A stretch of 64,000 nucleotides of DNA, taken from NCBI GenBank assembly GCA_009617715.1, contig VTFK01000243.1, positions 958,339-1,022,338 on the forward strand. The letters are read 5' to 3'. Positions 23,401 to 36,065 of the stretch are shown here, one piece after another (within the stretch, counting starts at the first letter, position 1; each line of letters begins with the position of its first letter). Source of the DNA: Plectrocnemia conspersa. Its lineage: Eukaryota > Arthropoda > Insecta > Trichoptera > Polycentropodidae. The translations under genes and the position numbers were made by a program. The notes below the pieces were generated by a model, which ran no database searches, was not told where the DNA came from, and saw nothing but the letters and a program-made list of their open reading frames with translations.

Positions 23401-24290
23401 ATAATCAAGTTTTCTATGCAACAATATTTATTACAAAAAAGAATACATAAATTAATAATATATAACATTATTATTTATATTGTATAAACTTGAATAAATC
23501 ACTTTATAATCAACTAAACAATATTTTTAAAATAAATCTATAAATTTTATATCTATTCTAGCTTTATTACCCGCTTTCGAACGCATTACAAATTTATTTC
23601 AATGCTTGGCTATATATAATATTTTAAGTCTTGCAGTAGCACGTAATCAGCATGTCGCTGTTCAGTTTCTTCAGTGGTTTTATTACCACGTATTGCATTA
23701 AAGCACCTAATCGGTGTCGGTACGTCACTGTTCAGCTCAATTTTCAACTTAAAAACTTAATGTTGAAAATAGCACAGTTGACATATAAATGGTAGCCAGA
23801 ATAACAGGTGCAAATGTCACGTCGCTACTGTTCATCGTTTATGAGAAGTTATATGCATATAAGACAAGGTTATTGGTACATAGTTCTTGTTGCAGACGTA
23901 TTCATTCTGTTCTAAAATAATTTTTCCACAGAGTAGTCAAAATTAATTATATAGACATAAGCAGGAGCTTTTATTTTTTCTGCATTCATTATAAAGACCC
24001 GAGTACGTATAATAAAGCTTTTTTCAAAAACTGTAAAACAGTAGCAATAAGTGAATAACAGTTCCATTAGTGTAATCAATCAAATTAAAAAAAAATATTC
24101 TTTTATGCTAAACAGCGTCATAGTTGGATTAGTAAATAACCGAGAGCAAGGTATTACAATTTTGTCTGGCCCAATTAAAAAATATATTCATGCTTCTACA
24201 AAGTTAATAAACAGTAAGCAGTAGGTAAATTTAAAAAAAATAAAAAATAAATATATACGAATATTGAGATTTCTCGCAAACAAACTCATT
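23401..24290. other. Intergenic DNA with a thrice-repeated motif
   Basis: A moderately complex stretch at 23,570-23,930 repeats a GTCrCTgTTCA-like motif at about 23,653, 23,723 and 23,819 (the last with a 2-bp insert). Meaning unknown. The rest is AT-rich. Confidence 0.4.
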
Positions 24291-24332
24291 CAGGTGTACA
24301 TACATATTATATGTATGTAAATTATATAAAAT

Positions 24333-24389
24333 TTAATATATTATATGTATGTAAAACTCAAAGAGTTTTACATACATATAATATATTAA
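24333..24389. repeat. Perfect 27-bp inverted repeat with 3-nt loop
   Basis: Arms 24,333-24,359 and 24,363-24,389 are exact reverse complements, separated by AAA. Imperfect pairing continues outward to about 24,297 and 24,423 through gtacatacatat-type sequence. It could be a foldback MITE core or a replication-slippage palindrome. The arms are AT-rich and match no known miRNA precursor that I recognise. Confidence 0.8.
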
Positions 24390-24424
24390 GAAATATTATT
24401 TTATCTACATACATATGTACGAAT

Positions 24425-24915
24425 ATGACTCTTCGCCATTAATTTTGAAATTTTGAAATCGACATTAATCTTTAAATTTCAATGACTCAATGACCTGAAC
24501 ATATCAAGCAAATTTAAGTAAGGTAATTGCTTAGAAACTTTTACCATTTATTTATGATTAATTAAAAATACTATTGCACATTTTCTCGAGAAGTATGTAT
24601 AGTTATCTGGCAAAATAGTATTTCATTTATTATATTTATATTATTTAAGTAACAATTTTATAATTTTATTTGCAATATAGCAAGCTTAAAATATTTTATA
24701 TATTTTTTTTATATTAAAATTCCACTTAAAATGTAAAAAAATCATATTAAAGCATCTTAAAATAGAAAAAATCTATACTTTAATATATTGATTGTATTAA
24801 ATTAAATACAAATATAATATGCTCACTATAGTTGTAAAAAGTAGCTCCATTATATATAATATTGTAATATACCAATAATAATTATCATACGAAATTTACT
24901 ACTATATTTAGAATG
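24425..24915. other. AT-rich intergenic DNA, nothing recognised
   Basis: Low-complexity sequence without frames. Confidence 0.5.
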
Positions 24916-25230
24916 TATGTATTTCTTGCGCCTAGGGAAATGTTTTCTGCAGGCTCGGGGAAGCTGGCTTCTTAAATAATCACTCTTCTGTTTTGTGTCT
25001 AGGTAGGTACTAGTTTACTGTTTCAGAGTCAAACGAATAATTCGACTTCCGCCTCCGGTGAAGCCTTTATTGTAGTTGTCCCCTTCCTGTTCCCACCACT
25101 ACGTTTTCATTTCCATTTCCACATCATTCCTATCCCGCTGATAATAAATAGTTCATTATGCAGATTACACCAGTTGCCATTTTCTGGTTCACTAACACTG
25201 GCGCAATCTGTCAGGTGAAAATAAAGTAAT
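24916..25230. promoter_or_regulatory. GC-rich island, strong enhancer candidate
   Basis: A well-bounded block of high complexity. CTTTATTGT at 25,065-25,073 is a Sox/Cdx-like site, and CATTATGCAGATTACAC near 25,155 resembles homeodomain sites. A polypyrimidine run, ccacatcattcctatcccgc, lies near 25,120-25,140. No open frame. Confidence 0.35.
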
Positions 25231-26879
25231 TCGAGTGAAAAAATAAACGTATAATTTTACTAATATATAATATAATACATAATAAATATTATTTTAACAT
25301 CTTAATAATGTGTTAATTTTTTTATCTGAGTTTTGACTAACGGCGATTGCTGTTGAGATTGTGATTCTATTTTTCTTAAAACTCTTCAGATATTACAATT
25401 ACCCTCTTTAAAATCACTAACATTTAGACGCTTTGTTAAAAAAAACATATTTTTTATAGCATTAATAATTTTTAAGATAAGTACGATTTTCATTGTTTTT
25501 TTGAATGCTAATGCAGAGCAATTTTTATCTTTTTATTTTTATATTTTTACAGCATCGATGTTTAAGTGATATTACAAAAGCTTACCTTTTTGTGGTACGT
25601 TTTAAATAGCTATTGTGCTTAATTGACATTATATGCTTTTATAAAAATGGCTACAATTGTATTTTTTTATAATATAAATGTACTAATTTATGTGATTTCT
25701 TAAATTGAAAAATAATTTGTTTTTAAGGGCTACATTGTACAGCTTATTTTTGAGCATTGTGCTATTTAATGGTTGCTTTATCCATAAGGTCAAATAGCAG
25801 TGTCTTTGAACCTTTTATGGCATATAATATTTCACTTAAAAAAAAATACAATTATAGAAACAAAATAATAATTATATTAATAATAGGCAATCTATGGGAT
25901 GTTTGAAAACCTCTGAGTTTATAGTAAAATATTTACAACAAATTTCACTGTGCATCAAAATCAAAACTAATTGTTATTTTTGAATAAAATAGAAATTTAA
26001 GAGTAAAAACCTTAAAGATTATTTCAAAATAATTTTATAGAAATATGCTAGTTTTTTTGAAGTATAAATACAATAATTTCGATTATGTTTTCTAAATAAA
26101 TCATACAAATGAAGAAGTTGAATAAATTATTTTTCAGACCAAAAAAAATATTTTCATTTATATACATACCTGTTATACAATTAGGGGTTATTATTTCAAC
26201 TTTAATATTATAGTTTTTCTAATAAATATTCTTATATTCATAAGTAATGCCTATTAAAATAATAAATATTTCCCCATCATTTGTATTATATATAGTGGTA
26301 CTTGATAGTTTCTAAACTTAAACAAGATATTTTTTACAATTTTAATAATTCATATAATAAATTTCACGTAAATATTTTATTAATATATATTTTCTATTTT
26401 AATTATTATTTTATCTGAAATCTATTTACTCAAATTTATAAAATAATTTAAGATTGTGTTGATCTTTACTGCTCTTTAAAAGTCAAATTGATAGTTTTGT
26501 TTTTAATCGTTTTTATTCTATTGAGAAAGATTGATCTTAATACTTGACACTTAAGTTCAAATACAGTGACATTTATATGTAAACATCACATAACAAGATT
26601 ATTCTGTGTAACGCTAAAAAAGTAGTGATTTTTATAAATGGTATATAACATAATATTTATTACCATAAAGATTAGTAATTTGTTGTTTCAGAAGTTTTTA
26701 GAATAGTAAATCAGTGTTAATAATTTTTTCATTCTTTAATTTCTTGCTTTTTTTTATAAGTTCATACAAATAACTATCTAAATTGTTTATATTGCTTTGA
26801 ATTGGTTATTTTGTTTTATACATAGATGTATAAGAAAATAAATATTAATAACTTTGATATTTTCAAACATATCTGCGCT
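25231..26879. other. AT-rich intergenic DNA, nothing recognised
   Basis: Long low-complexity stretch. All six frames are closed or AT-driven. Confidence 0.55.
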
Positions 26880-27020
26880 CATGTAAAGTTTTGTAGGTAC
26901 ATTATCGGTCCAAGCACACTGCCTTGAGACACCCCCGATCTTATTTTATACAAAGTTAACACTTTTTGGTATTTGACTTGAAAATGTCTGTCACTCAGAT
27001 ATGACTTAAGTATCACATAA
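26880..27020 (-). pseudogene. Jockey-clade reverse transcriptase fragment
   Basis: The minus strand is open from about 27,016 down to 26,894. It reads VILKSYLSDRHFQV (27,016-26,975), then 12 codons, then SGVSQGSVLGP (26,938-26,906), the conserved RT block just before the YxDD motif. The V-to-S change at the usual GVPQGS proline and the loss of sequence on both sides indicate a dead, truncated copy. The YADD motif itself is not found. Confidence 0.85.
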
Positions 27021-27720
27021 TTTAATGTTTTTTATTTTTATAAAAAAAAGGTTAAAATATTAGAACTATATGTTCTTTTTTTTAAATTAGTATTTATTAA
27101 TAAGTAAACGTGTTTATATATTTAATAATAAAAAATATTGATAGCATAAGAATAGCATGTTATCTGTAATAAATTTATATTGTACAAGGGTGTAAATGTA
27201 TATATTAGTATTATTATGATTATCTGCTGAAATAAAAATTTAGCAATTTTATGAATATAATAGAGAAACTTATTCGGTTTTTTTAAAATAATATATATAT
27301 GAATGTTTTTTATTATATTTTTATTGATGCTTTAGAATAATATATTAGCTAAATAAATTGATAAGCATTGTATTATTTAAGACGCTTGTTCAATTAGTCC
27401 CTTGGTGTTGAAGTGTGAACTTATACCTGATTAATTGAAACTTTTTATTAAGTAATTTTTGGAATCGTCTGCATCTTAACCACCTCTGATATTTACAGCC
27501 AAATATTTTAAGTAATTTTACGAATTACATTTTTGAGCCGTTTATAAACCGCTATAAACACGTCAAATTTATATTGTCAATTCAATTAGTATTATATGAA
27601 AATAAGCGAGAAACCCAATAAGCTCCACATTGTTTCTTTTAAAACCGAAAATAATACAAAGCCAACTCAAACATTTTACAAATTTGAACATAATTAGGTT
27701 TTATTTTCTTCAACAAAAAA
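27021..27720. other. AT-rich intergenic DNA, nothing recognised
   Basis: Low-complexity A/T sequence. Confidence 0.5.
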
Positions 27721-28110
27721 ACGTTTTTGTCTCTTTCAAAGTATCGAATTGCCCTATTTGAATCGGTCACGTGTAATTGAGACGCCTAACATTGGCCTGG
27801 TGTGTAATTTGCCAATGTGGGCGTGTTGGTCGCGGTCCGCGCGAAATAATGAGAAAAAGAGTGACACATGAGTGTATGTAACTAGCAAATTTCTCACGTG
27901 CTCGACAATGGTGGGCAACAATCGTTTTCGGTGGCACGGGTGGGCGTGACGTTTTGGTAAACAAAATTAGCGGTTGCGGCGCAAGGGCGGCGCGTGAAAT
28001 TGGCATGAAGATTGCGGCGGATCGACGCCCTCGCACGCGGCGCTTGAACTCCCCATACTGATGGATAATTGGTATTGTTTTATTTGAGGTTAGCAATTCA
28101 GTAAACAAGC
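27721..28110. promoter_or_regulatory. GC-rich island, strong enhancer candidate
   Basis: Among the most GC-rich blocks on the right side. ACATTGGC and GCCAATGT form an inverted pair around 27,789-27,818, and CACGTG lies near 27,769. A 113-aa minus frame overlaps it but has the scrambled composition of non-coding GC-rich DNA. Confidence 0.35.
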
Positions 28111-28332
28111 TTACATGTAAAAAATATTCTCACTTTGAAATATATTGAGAATGGCTTAAAAACAACGACGCGTTGAAACAATGAATTTTTTTTTAACCTG
28201 TTAAAAAAAATTGAAGCCCTTACAAATTCATTTGTTCATAAAATTAACAATTAAAAAATATAAATAATAATTAAGTAATACAGATTTATAACTGAAACCA
28301 TTCTTTTAGTATTCTTTCAAAATTTGGTTTAT
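28111..28332. other. AT-rich spacer, nothing recognised
   Basis: Low-complexity sequence up to the target duplication of the MITE. Confidence 0.5.
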
Positions 28333-28340
28333 ATTGGGAC

Positions 28341-28604
28341 CAGTGGCGTAGCTATGGGGGGCGGAGGGGGTGGCCGCCCCGGGCGGCACTTGCTTGGGGG
28401 CAGCATATTCGCGATGGGATCGTCTAGTGTGGTTCTTAATCCTGAATAAACTAAAACATATATAAATCCACGAATAACAAAAGCTTAATAATAACCAATT
28501 TAATATTTTAAGAAATGCTGATTTTATGACTCTGAAAAAAATATATGAGTGGGGGGCAATTTTAAGGATCGCCCTAGGCGGCACATACCCTAGCTACGCC
28601 ACTG
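28341..28604 (+). mobile_element. hAT-type MITE with 8-bp target duplication
   Basis: A 264-bp non-autonomous element. The left end begins CAGTGGCGTAGCTATGGGG and the right end is the complement of CAGTGGCGTAGCTAGGGTA: 14 terminal bases match exactly, followed by related GGCGGCAC blocks inside both ends. It is flanked by ATTGGGAC at 28,333-28,340 and 28,605-28,612, a perfect 8-bp duplication as expected for hAT transposases. The centre is AT-rich and encodes no transposase. The 92-aa minus frame across it is incidental. Perfect duplication and near-identical ends suggest a fairly recent insertion. Confidence 0.93.
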
Positions 28605-28612
28605 ATTGGGAC

Positions 28613-29630
28613 AACTGTATTTTTATACCGGGGGTGGTATATAATGTCTTTCTATATTTTGTATAAAGAAAATTCGTTTTTAAATAATACAAAAAAGCAC
28701 CAAACAACACCTAAAGACATGTCAATAAGATTTGTGTTTACTAATCTTTTGTCCTGAGCGTCAGTGGATTTATTTTAACATAAGGCAAAGTTATTTATTT
28801 ATAAATGATTATTGCACAACAATTTGAGTCATATTACAGTATATTACATTAGCAAAGTTTAAAAATAAATTACTGCTCAATCTTTCACCATATCATAAAA
28901 AATCTAAGATAGTTTTATTAAAACAAAGTATTTTTTTTCAATTTGTGGCCAAGAGTGATCAACATCTTTGATGCATGGTTTTTTGAGAATTTAAAAATTG
29001 TCTATGCTTTTCTTGCAAGTGGAATACACTCTGTAAGAAGCCATTGTTTCCAATTCATAATCTGGTAATATTATAAAAATAAAATGCTTAGATTTGTCAG
29101 ATGACTTCTGTTTTCTTTTAAAATATTATAGTAAGTGGTGACGTTTAAACAGCTCTACTTGCTTTACATATTACTTACTTTATTACGGAACCGAAAAATA
29201 ATTTATAAGAACTACTGCTTTAAAAATATACATATGAGAATCATCATGTATTTTTCTTGCATTTCAGAAATACTATTTATTTATTTTAAATAACACTTTC
29301 TTCACAAAATATGTTTCTTACTTATATTAGGAACGTATATTTTATATTATAAGATACCTTTTATTACTGTTAATAAATTCCCTGTATGTAAAATATTTTT
29401 GTACATAAAGAAAGGATTTAAAATGGATTAGCCATTGAAATTAACTTACCGTAAAATCGACAATACAAATTTAATTCACATAATCGATATATATGGCATA
29501 TTGTTTGCTTCAGCACGATAAATAATCGGCAACTATTTGTTAAAATAAAAATCGATGTCAGCATATATTTTTTTCATTCAAAGAATATGACTACAAGTAT
29601 TGATGTGATTCTACAAAAAAAATTAATTTT
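28613..29630. other. AT-rich intergenic DNA, nothing recognised
   Basis: Mostly simple sequence. 28,960-29,060 is more complex but has no recognisable frame. Confidence 0.5.
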
Positions 29631-29965
29631 TGCATTGCTACTCAAGTGACCGAGGCTTTCATTTTTAACTTAGCATTTTCCTCACATTTTCAGAGTCTAT
29701 CTACTTTTTTTGGGATTTGTGCGTGCCCCGCACTTGATCGGCACTCAACGCCTGTCGAACGAAGTATTTTTCATTTCAATAATTCCACACAGGCGGCGTA
29801 TTCTTATGTAAATATAAGTGTTGGCGAAGAATGCGAAAGGTAGTTCGGCCACAAACATCGCACATGACAGCAATTCACAATTCAATATTCCCCGAACAGA
29901 ATGGCGGACGATTGTTGATTCACGGCCCTTTCAAACATTTTACACCGAGCGCACTTCGTATGTAG
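29631..29965. promoter_or_regulatory. GC-rich island, candidate regulatory element
   Basis: Contains ACGATTGTTGATTC near 29,908 (Sox-like ATTGTT), CAATTCACAATTCAATATTC near 29,872-29,890 and AATGGCGGACG (Pho-like) near 29,900. Two 63-65 aa frames are unrecognisable. Confidence 0.35.
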
Positions 29966-30199
29966 AGAATTTTCTAACAAAAAATAAAATAACTTTAAAT
30001 AACTTATAAATAAGAAATATTTATATTTAAATAAATACATATATCCATATTTATATCACGCAATATCTTTAGCATTATGAAAAAAGTATTTTTTTTTGTT
30101 TAACTAACTCATTACTCACTTTGGTAAAATGTAACAGTTAACAATAATTCTTTATTTATAATATATTTTTTTTAAATATTTAAATGCGTATGTAAACTA

Positions 30200-30390
30200 T
30201 GAAAACTGTACCCAGCACATCGTCACCTCTTTCCACAGTAACATTGTGTCAGAAAAATGTATTGTGAAAACCGAAAAACTTATTTTCTATTGAGAGAGCA
30301 CAGTGGGTGCTCTCAGCGGGGGTGGCTTCCCTGTCGACGCCCTTATGCGGCGTCTCGACACCCACCCCTAAATCGTCTCATTTGAATCGT
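30200..30390. promoter_or_regulatory. Short GC-rich island with two hairpins
   Basis: GAGAGCAC and GTGCTCTC flank AGTGG near 30,294-30,314. TGTCGACGCC...GGCGTCTCGACA around 30,332-30,361 is a second, imperfect inverted repeat. ACATTGTG (Sox-like) lies near 30,241. Confidence 0.35.
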
Positions 30391-32440
30391 GTATGTGATC
30401 ATCGCCATACCATTGTTGTAGTTGTATATAGCTAGCCTAGAAGTAAGTTAATAATACCATAAAGATCAAGACTTACGTATGCTTTAAATTCCAGTGGGGA
30501 AATTTCAAGTTTGGGCTTTATTAGAGCAACTTATTTTTTTCAACATTATGCTAATAATACTATGAAAACGAAAAATTATTACTCACAATAAAAACATAAG
30601 TAATTTTATGTAATATATTATATAAGTAAAATATTACATTAAAATATTGTTTAATCATTATAATACATAGCAAGTTGATAAGTTATGGATTATGTAATAA
30701 AATTTTAACTAAAACGCTAATTTAATTTTGTTTAAGGTGACATATAAATAATTTATATTTAACTTATGCTTACTCTAAATATGTTTGTAAAATACTATTA
30801 TCCTTGCAGCGTAAAAAATAAGTTTATATTAAGTAATACAGTAGCTCGAACATAAAATGCCAAGAGAGAGTCTTAAAAAATATATTTATTTCTAATAATC
30901 TAGCTGAACATTTTTTTAACTTGCTTCTTTATTTACTAAAATATTTTTATTTTATTATGTATGTGACTGATATTAGTATTTTTTAATATTTTTACTTATT
31001 AATAAAAATTTATTACAGTGGCAGAAAACTAATGGATTGCCAATTTTATTTTGTAAAATCTGACAATTTAAAAATGACTGATTTAGAATTTCTAAAAAAA
31101 AATCACTGCTTATTTAAATTAACTGAACATACATATTCAAGATTAAAATTAATCAATTAATTTAATAGCGTTGGCATTTGAAATCGAACTAAAATTGTTA
31201 CTATCTGAGAATAAGTACTAACTTGATTCACATAAAAACACTGCCTTAACAATGTCACTTTAACAGAAAATAATATGCAGCCTTAATTGCTATTATAACA
31301 CATGTTTTTAGACTCGATTTTTATATTTCTGAAAACAGAAACTGAATTTAAGAATATTTGTTACTCTATTCTCAGTAATTTTAAGATTTTATTAGTCAAT
31401 CTTCTTTATTGGTTTCGAAGTTCATAACTAAATAATTAATATTTTGTACACTCTATGAATATGCCTTGTTTATGACGTCTCTTTTAAATAGTACGTTTAT
31501 TTTTTTCTTTATGAATTATACAAAAGTAATAATAAAACATTTTTTTAGACGAGCATATTTAAAATACTCTTTGCTTAACAACTTCTTTTATTAAACTAGA
31601 TATTGGTGCACTGATATATGAAAAATCAGCTTTGTGATCGCATTTGGAATAGTATGATTGTAAAAAGTAAAGTTGTAATCAACCGATTAGTAATACTAAT
31701 AAAATAGATATTATTGGATTAAAATCAAAAATAACTTTAACAAACACATGTTTTTTTTTTTATTTTATTTGGAAATATAATTTCTTCCTCTCCTTTTATA
31801 AATTATTTTTTACTGTTATCAACCATTGAAATATTTTGCTAAATTCTTGAGTAAAATAATTGCCACAGCAATTTTATTTGTATTAAATATAAATTATTAG
31901 GTGATTTTAAATCAATAATGAGTAGTTCATTAACATATTCAAAAGTTATTTATATTTCATATTAAAAAACAACCGTTACAAAAATAGGTAAGGTACTTAT
32001 TATTTTTAAATAATACTGTAATATATTATATTTATTTTCTTTAAAACCTATGTATGGAATCAAGAGGTTGTAAATTAAAAAATAAATAGTTTTTATAATA
32101 GCTGATTATAAATGGTATATGCCTTGTGCAAAAAGTGAGAAAAGATTTGGTAAATATTTTTATAAAATATGTGGTCTTATTATATATAAATAGTATTCGT
32201 CCATTATTGTGGTAATTGGCAAAAAATATCAGGCTATTTAAGTTATTTTTCTTTTATTGATTATTAGATTTTAAAAAATCACTGTAAGCTATTTAGATCT
32301 CATGTGTAGTGTAGAACAGACAAGGCCCTTAAGCTTTTATTATTATGATCTTAAAAAATATTTTTTATTTATCATCATGTCTAAGTTTTAATTGTGATAT
32401 TTTAAAGTTTCAAAAAATCCTTCCCTACTATTTGTTTTAA
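30391..32440. other. AT-rich intergenic DNA, nothing recognised
   Basis: Two kilobases of low-complexity sequence. No frames, repeat ends or motif clusters. Confidence 0.55.
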
Positions 32441-32830
32441 TTTTTTGTCCATTGCAGTATAATTTAGTCAACCTGTGTAAATAAATATTTTCCGACAAGC
32501 AATCAACAAAATTTTACGAGCACTAGTCGATGCCAAGTTCGATCCGTTATATTCATGGTTGGGAAAAGTTCTGCACGATACATTAATACTTCCGAAAGTT
32601 ATTTGAATGACAATCTAACAATCCCATTTTTGCGAGTGAATGAAAAATATACCGCTTTCGTTCGACGTACACTTCACCTACAATATCATAGGAAATTGTG
32701 TATTTTCAATCTTGCATAATACAACACTTTTTGGACCGAATTCAATAAGGTACATTACTACGCCTCAATACAATAGTTTATATACCGAAAGGTGAGTGCG
32801 AATTTTCAAAATCATTTTACGCTTAAAGAT
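32441..32830. promoter_or_regulatory. Island, candidate regulatory element
   Basis: A moderately GC-rich block of ordinary complexity, with GACAATCTAACAATCCC near 32,610 (two Sox-like AACAAT/ACAAT sites). No open frame. Confidence 0.35.
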
Positions 32831-33519
32831 TTTTTTTACCATACCTTTAAATTATTATTAACCCCTTTATTAATCTGTGTTGGTTTCAATAACCATTAAA
32901 TATTTTTTCACGTATCACTTATTTTTTTCAATATGAAACCTCATTAATTCGAGTTTAAATAGTCATGCAAAAAGATAACAAAAGACATGTCCGGTATTGA
33001 GAGAGTTTACCGTAACTGAATTAGCATAAATGACAAAGGGCGAGTGTCCGAAGATTGAGAGAGCTGTTTTTAATTGTTAAACGTGGTCCACTTGAAAAGT
33101 CGCTCTCTCGGAAGACTTTTGATACTGATATACCATTATGTATATATATACAAAACCACTTAGAACCCTAACAAAGCTTTTTAAATAACAATCTCAGTAG
33201 TTTTATTTGTACGATTGCGATGGATAAATCATTTGTATTTCTTCAGTTAAGACTCGTTTATTTTTTTATAAGAATCTTAACGATAAAGATCGGTTAAACC
33301 TCGTTTGAAATCTATGGAATAAATTCCGACAAGGAAATCTCACTCAACACCTTCAGTACAAGTGCTGCCCTAAACAATCTACAGGACCTCTACTTCAGAA
33401 TCAATGAATCGTTAAAAGCTCCGTATCGTTTACGAGGTGCATAATAAAAATATCTGAAGTGGATGTGTTATTATTTTATTATATTAATCTCGAAGGATTT
33501 TTGTAATGTGAAAATAATA
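32831..33519. other. Mixed-complexity intergenic DNA
   Basis: Some complex stretches (32,990-33,130 and 33,290-33,440) but no frame, repeat or clear motif cluster. Confidence 0.4.
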
Positions 33520-33870
33520 GAGGCTGGTAAAAGTCGAGTGGTCAAAGCCCTTAGGAAAGGGAAACTTCTTGGATCCCTCCGTGATTTCACCCTGGGGTGA
33601 AATTTAATAGAGTGACGTCACGGGTTTTGGCAAGGTTAGGGATGAAACAATGGAGTCCGTGGGACCGCCGACCGTGGGAGAGTAGGGCCCTGGAGTCAAG
33701 GGCACTCTAGATAACCAGGTCTCTCTCTCACTCTCTGATCTCGACGATGTCGAGTGCAATTACTGATATTAATACTATTCACAGGTATTGTGCTCAGACT
33801 ATAGCTGAAAGCGCAGTACTATGGTGGTCCATGACTGCTAATCACCGGTGATGATTGTGTTGAAATTTAT
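33520..33870. other. Unclassified GC-rich block with palindromes
   Basis: Unlike the other islands, this block is purine-rich (agggaaactt, gtgggagagtagggccc) and ends in a CT-repeat (33,718-33,737). It contains ATTTCACC-CTGG-GGTGAAAT near 33,584-33,603 and a perfect CRE-type palindrome GTGACGTCAC at 33,612-33,621. No coding frame. It could be a transposon fragment, a non-coding exon or a regulatory element; I cannot decide. Confidence 0.4.
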
Positions 33871-35150
33871 ACATTTTAAATATTTACATTCAGTACTAAA
33901 TATTATTTTAACAAGTCAACTTTTAAATATAGAAAAAAAATTGTAGATGAGGCTAAAATCTGATAATAAATATATTTATATATTATATTATATATAAGGC
34001 TTTCAATTTGAGTATATTAAAAAGATTATGAAGTTTTTTATGGGTGTTTTATGCATTAAATTCATACAAATAAAATTCTGAGATATTTTTTTCTGTTTTT
34101 TTTTTGGATTATTTTTTAGCCTGACAACTCTTACGAAAGGCTATACATTTGTGTATTAAAAAAATATATTTTTAACTCTGCGGGTATTTTAAGCCCAAAT
34201 ATATAAAAAGCTATAAATTTGTCGACAATTTAAATACTTTTAGTTTTTATTTAGTTGTCTTGAAAATTCAAATACAGTATCTAATATGTTTTGCAGTTCT
34301 CAGACCATGATTTCTTTCCTGCTTATTTATTTTTGATGGATATTTGTATTGACAAATTATTTTTGGCAATACAAATAGGGCTCTGTTTAATATTTAAGAA
34401 ATCTCATTATTTATTATCATTCCTTATATATTTTTTTTATAACGCTTTTCTGAGTTTTAATTCTCTTTGTAATCGATTAAGCCTCTTAAGAGAAAGTTAA
34501 GAGAATTTTTATCTGGATGAAGTCGTTAAGTTTATTTTTCAAAATTTGATTATGGTTAGCAACGGTCATTTAAATTTGGTTGTTTTTTCACTATTTTTGC
34601 GGTAATTTTACCACATATGAGTTTTTTGATTTTTAATTTTTTATATTTTTTTTTTTTTATTTCGATCGGTTGGAAGTTCTTCTTATTCATTTTAAATTTT
34701 AATTGTGCACCGCTCAATCGATTGTTTAATAGTATTTGTAAATGATCTAATTTCACCCTTGATATATTCACACATAATTTATTGTTTGAGCTGTTGGGTT
34801 TCGGAATTGATTTCTCAACGTATTGTGTATGGGCCAAAAACTCATATGAAGGTATATAAATGTGTATATTTAAAACAAAAAGATTTTTTACGCATTTATT
34901 GATATTTTGTGCCTATGCAAGCATGTTTACTTAAAAAAAGTGTGTAGATTTTTAAGGTATTTTACAAATTTATTAAGCCCAAAAACTCATATACGCATTG
35001 TTATTAAAGAATATTAAAAGATCTTTAATCAATGTTATAAGGCACTTTAATGTCTGTTTTGAACATATACATATTTTATGATATAAAAAAATTTCTTGTT
35101 TTAAGCAAACTTTAAAAAATCAGCGATTGATTGATTTATATTTTTTTAAA
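33871..35150. other. AT-rich intergenic DNA
   Basis: Low-complexity. A 93-aa minus frame at 34,556-34,837 is lysine- and asparagine-rich, as expected from AT-rich DNA, and matches nothing known to me. Confidence 0.5.
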
Positions 35151-35415
35151 ACAATATACATATCTTTGTCCCTGTGAACGCGCGCAAAGCACACAGGCGA
35201 AAAATGGGACGCAAAAATAAATAATAAAGAAAAATTTCAACGTCATGATTGTGTTGTGAAATGGAAAAAAACTTTGATTAATAATCAGACAGTTTGATCA
35301 GCAATTTTGTCACCCCAACGGACGCGGCGCCAATCACCATGCCCGGTAGACGGATACACAATGGGCGTCTCTGACGCCCGGAAAATTAACAAAATCGTAA
35401 GTACAAAAATAATAT
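35151..35415. promoter_or_regulatory. GC-rich island, candidate regulatory element
   Basis: Contains ACTTTGATTAATAATCAG near 35,272 with a GATTAATAATC homeodomain-like palindrome, GCGGCGCCAATCACC near 35,325 and a short GGGCGTC/GACGCCC hairpin near 35,364-35,380. Confidence 0.35.
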
Positions 35416-36065
35416 CCACTACAAATAAATGGTCATTATGTATGAAAAACATCTTTATGAACTAATAAGTAAAGTAATCAAAGAACAAAATTTTTTTAGT
35501 AAACTTTAACATAAACCTATTTTGCAACACTAACAAAGTTGCAGTCTTTAATTTAAAAATATCTAATTTTTACGCTTTTGTATGTTAATATATACAGTGC
35601 ATAAGTCACAAAAGGTGTAGTAAAAACTCCGAAAGAAACATATATTCAATTTTTATCTTTTTAAAGTAACTAAATAAATAATTAAATGCAATAATACTTA
35701 ACGTAACATAACGTAAAAAATGTAAAACTTAAGTTAAGTTTCATCCAAAACTAAACGTCAAAATATTTTTTTTAGTTGTATTTAATAAATAAAATAAACA
35801 CTTAATATACGTATTTATTGACTAATAAACAATGTACAACGAGTGATTTTTTGCATTTTAATATATGGATAGTTATTATATAATGTCTAATAGTGATTAT
35901 AGAAGTCACATACAAATTAAAGATCGTACATTTATTTGCTATATTATAATCAGTTAAACATTATTTAAAATTAAAACGTGAAATATAAAAAATAAGATTA
36001 TATTTAAAATGCTTATGTCATACAAAACTTCTAAGCCCCTATTGATATTTTTTTTTATTAAAAAA
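35416..36065. other. AT-rich intergenic DNA, nothing recognised
   Basis: Low-complexity sequence. Confidence 0.5.

Noticed and set aside
27767..28108. 113-aa minus-strand frame with Arg/Pro-rich sequence
   Set aside because: Scrambled composition typical of GC-rich non-coding DNA. No family resemblance.
30290..30320. GAGAGCAC/GTGCTCTC hairpin as a microRNA precursor
   Set aside because: The stem is only about 8-9 bp, too short for a precursor, and no known mature sequence is recognised.
34556..34837. 93-aa minus-strand frame
   Set aside because: Lys/Asn-rich low-complexity tail and no recognisable domain. Composition explains it.
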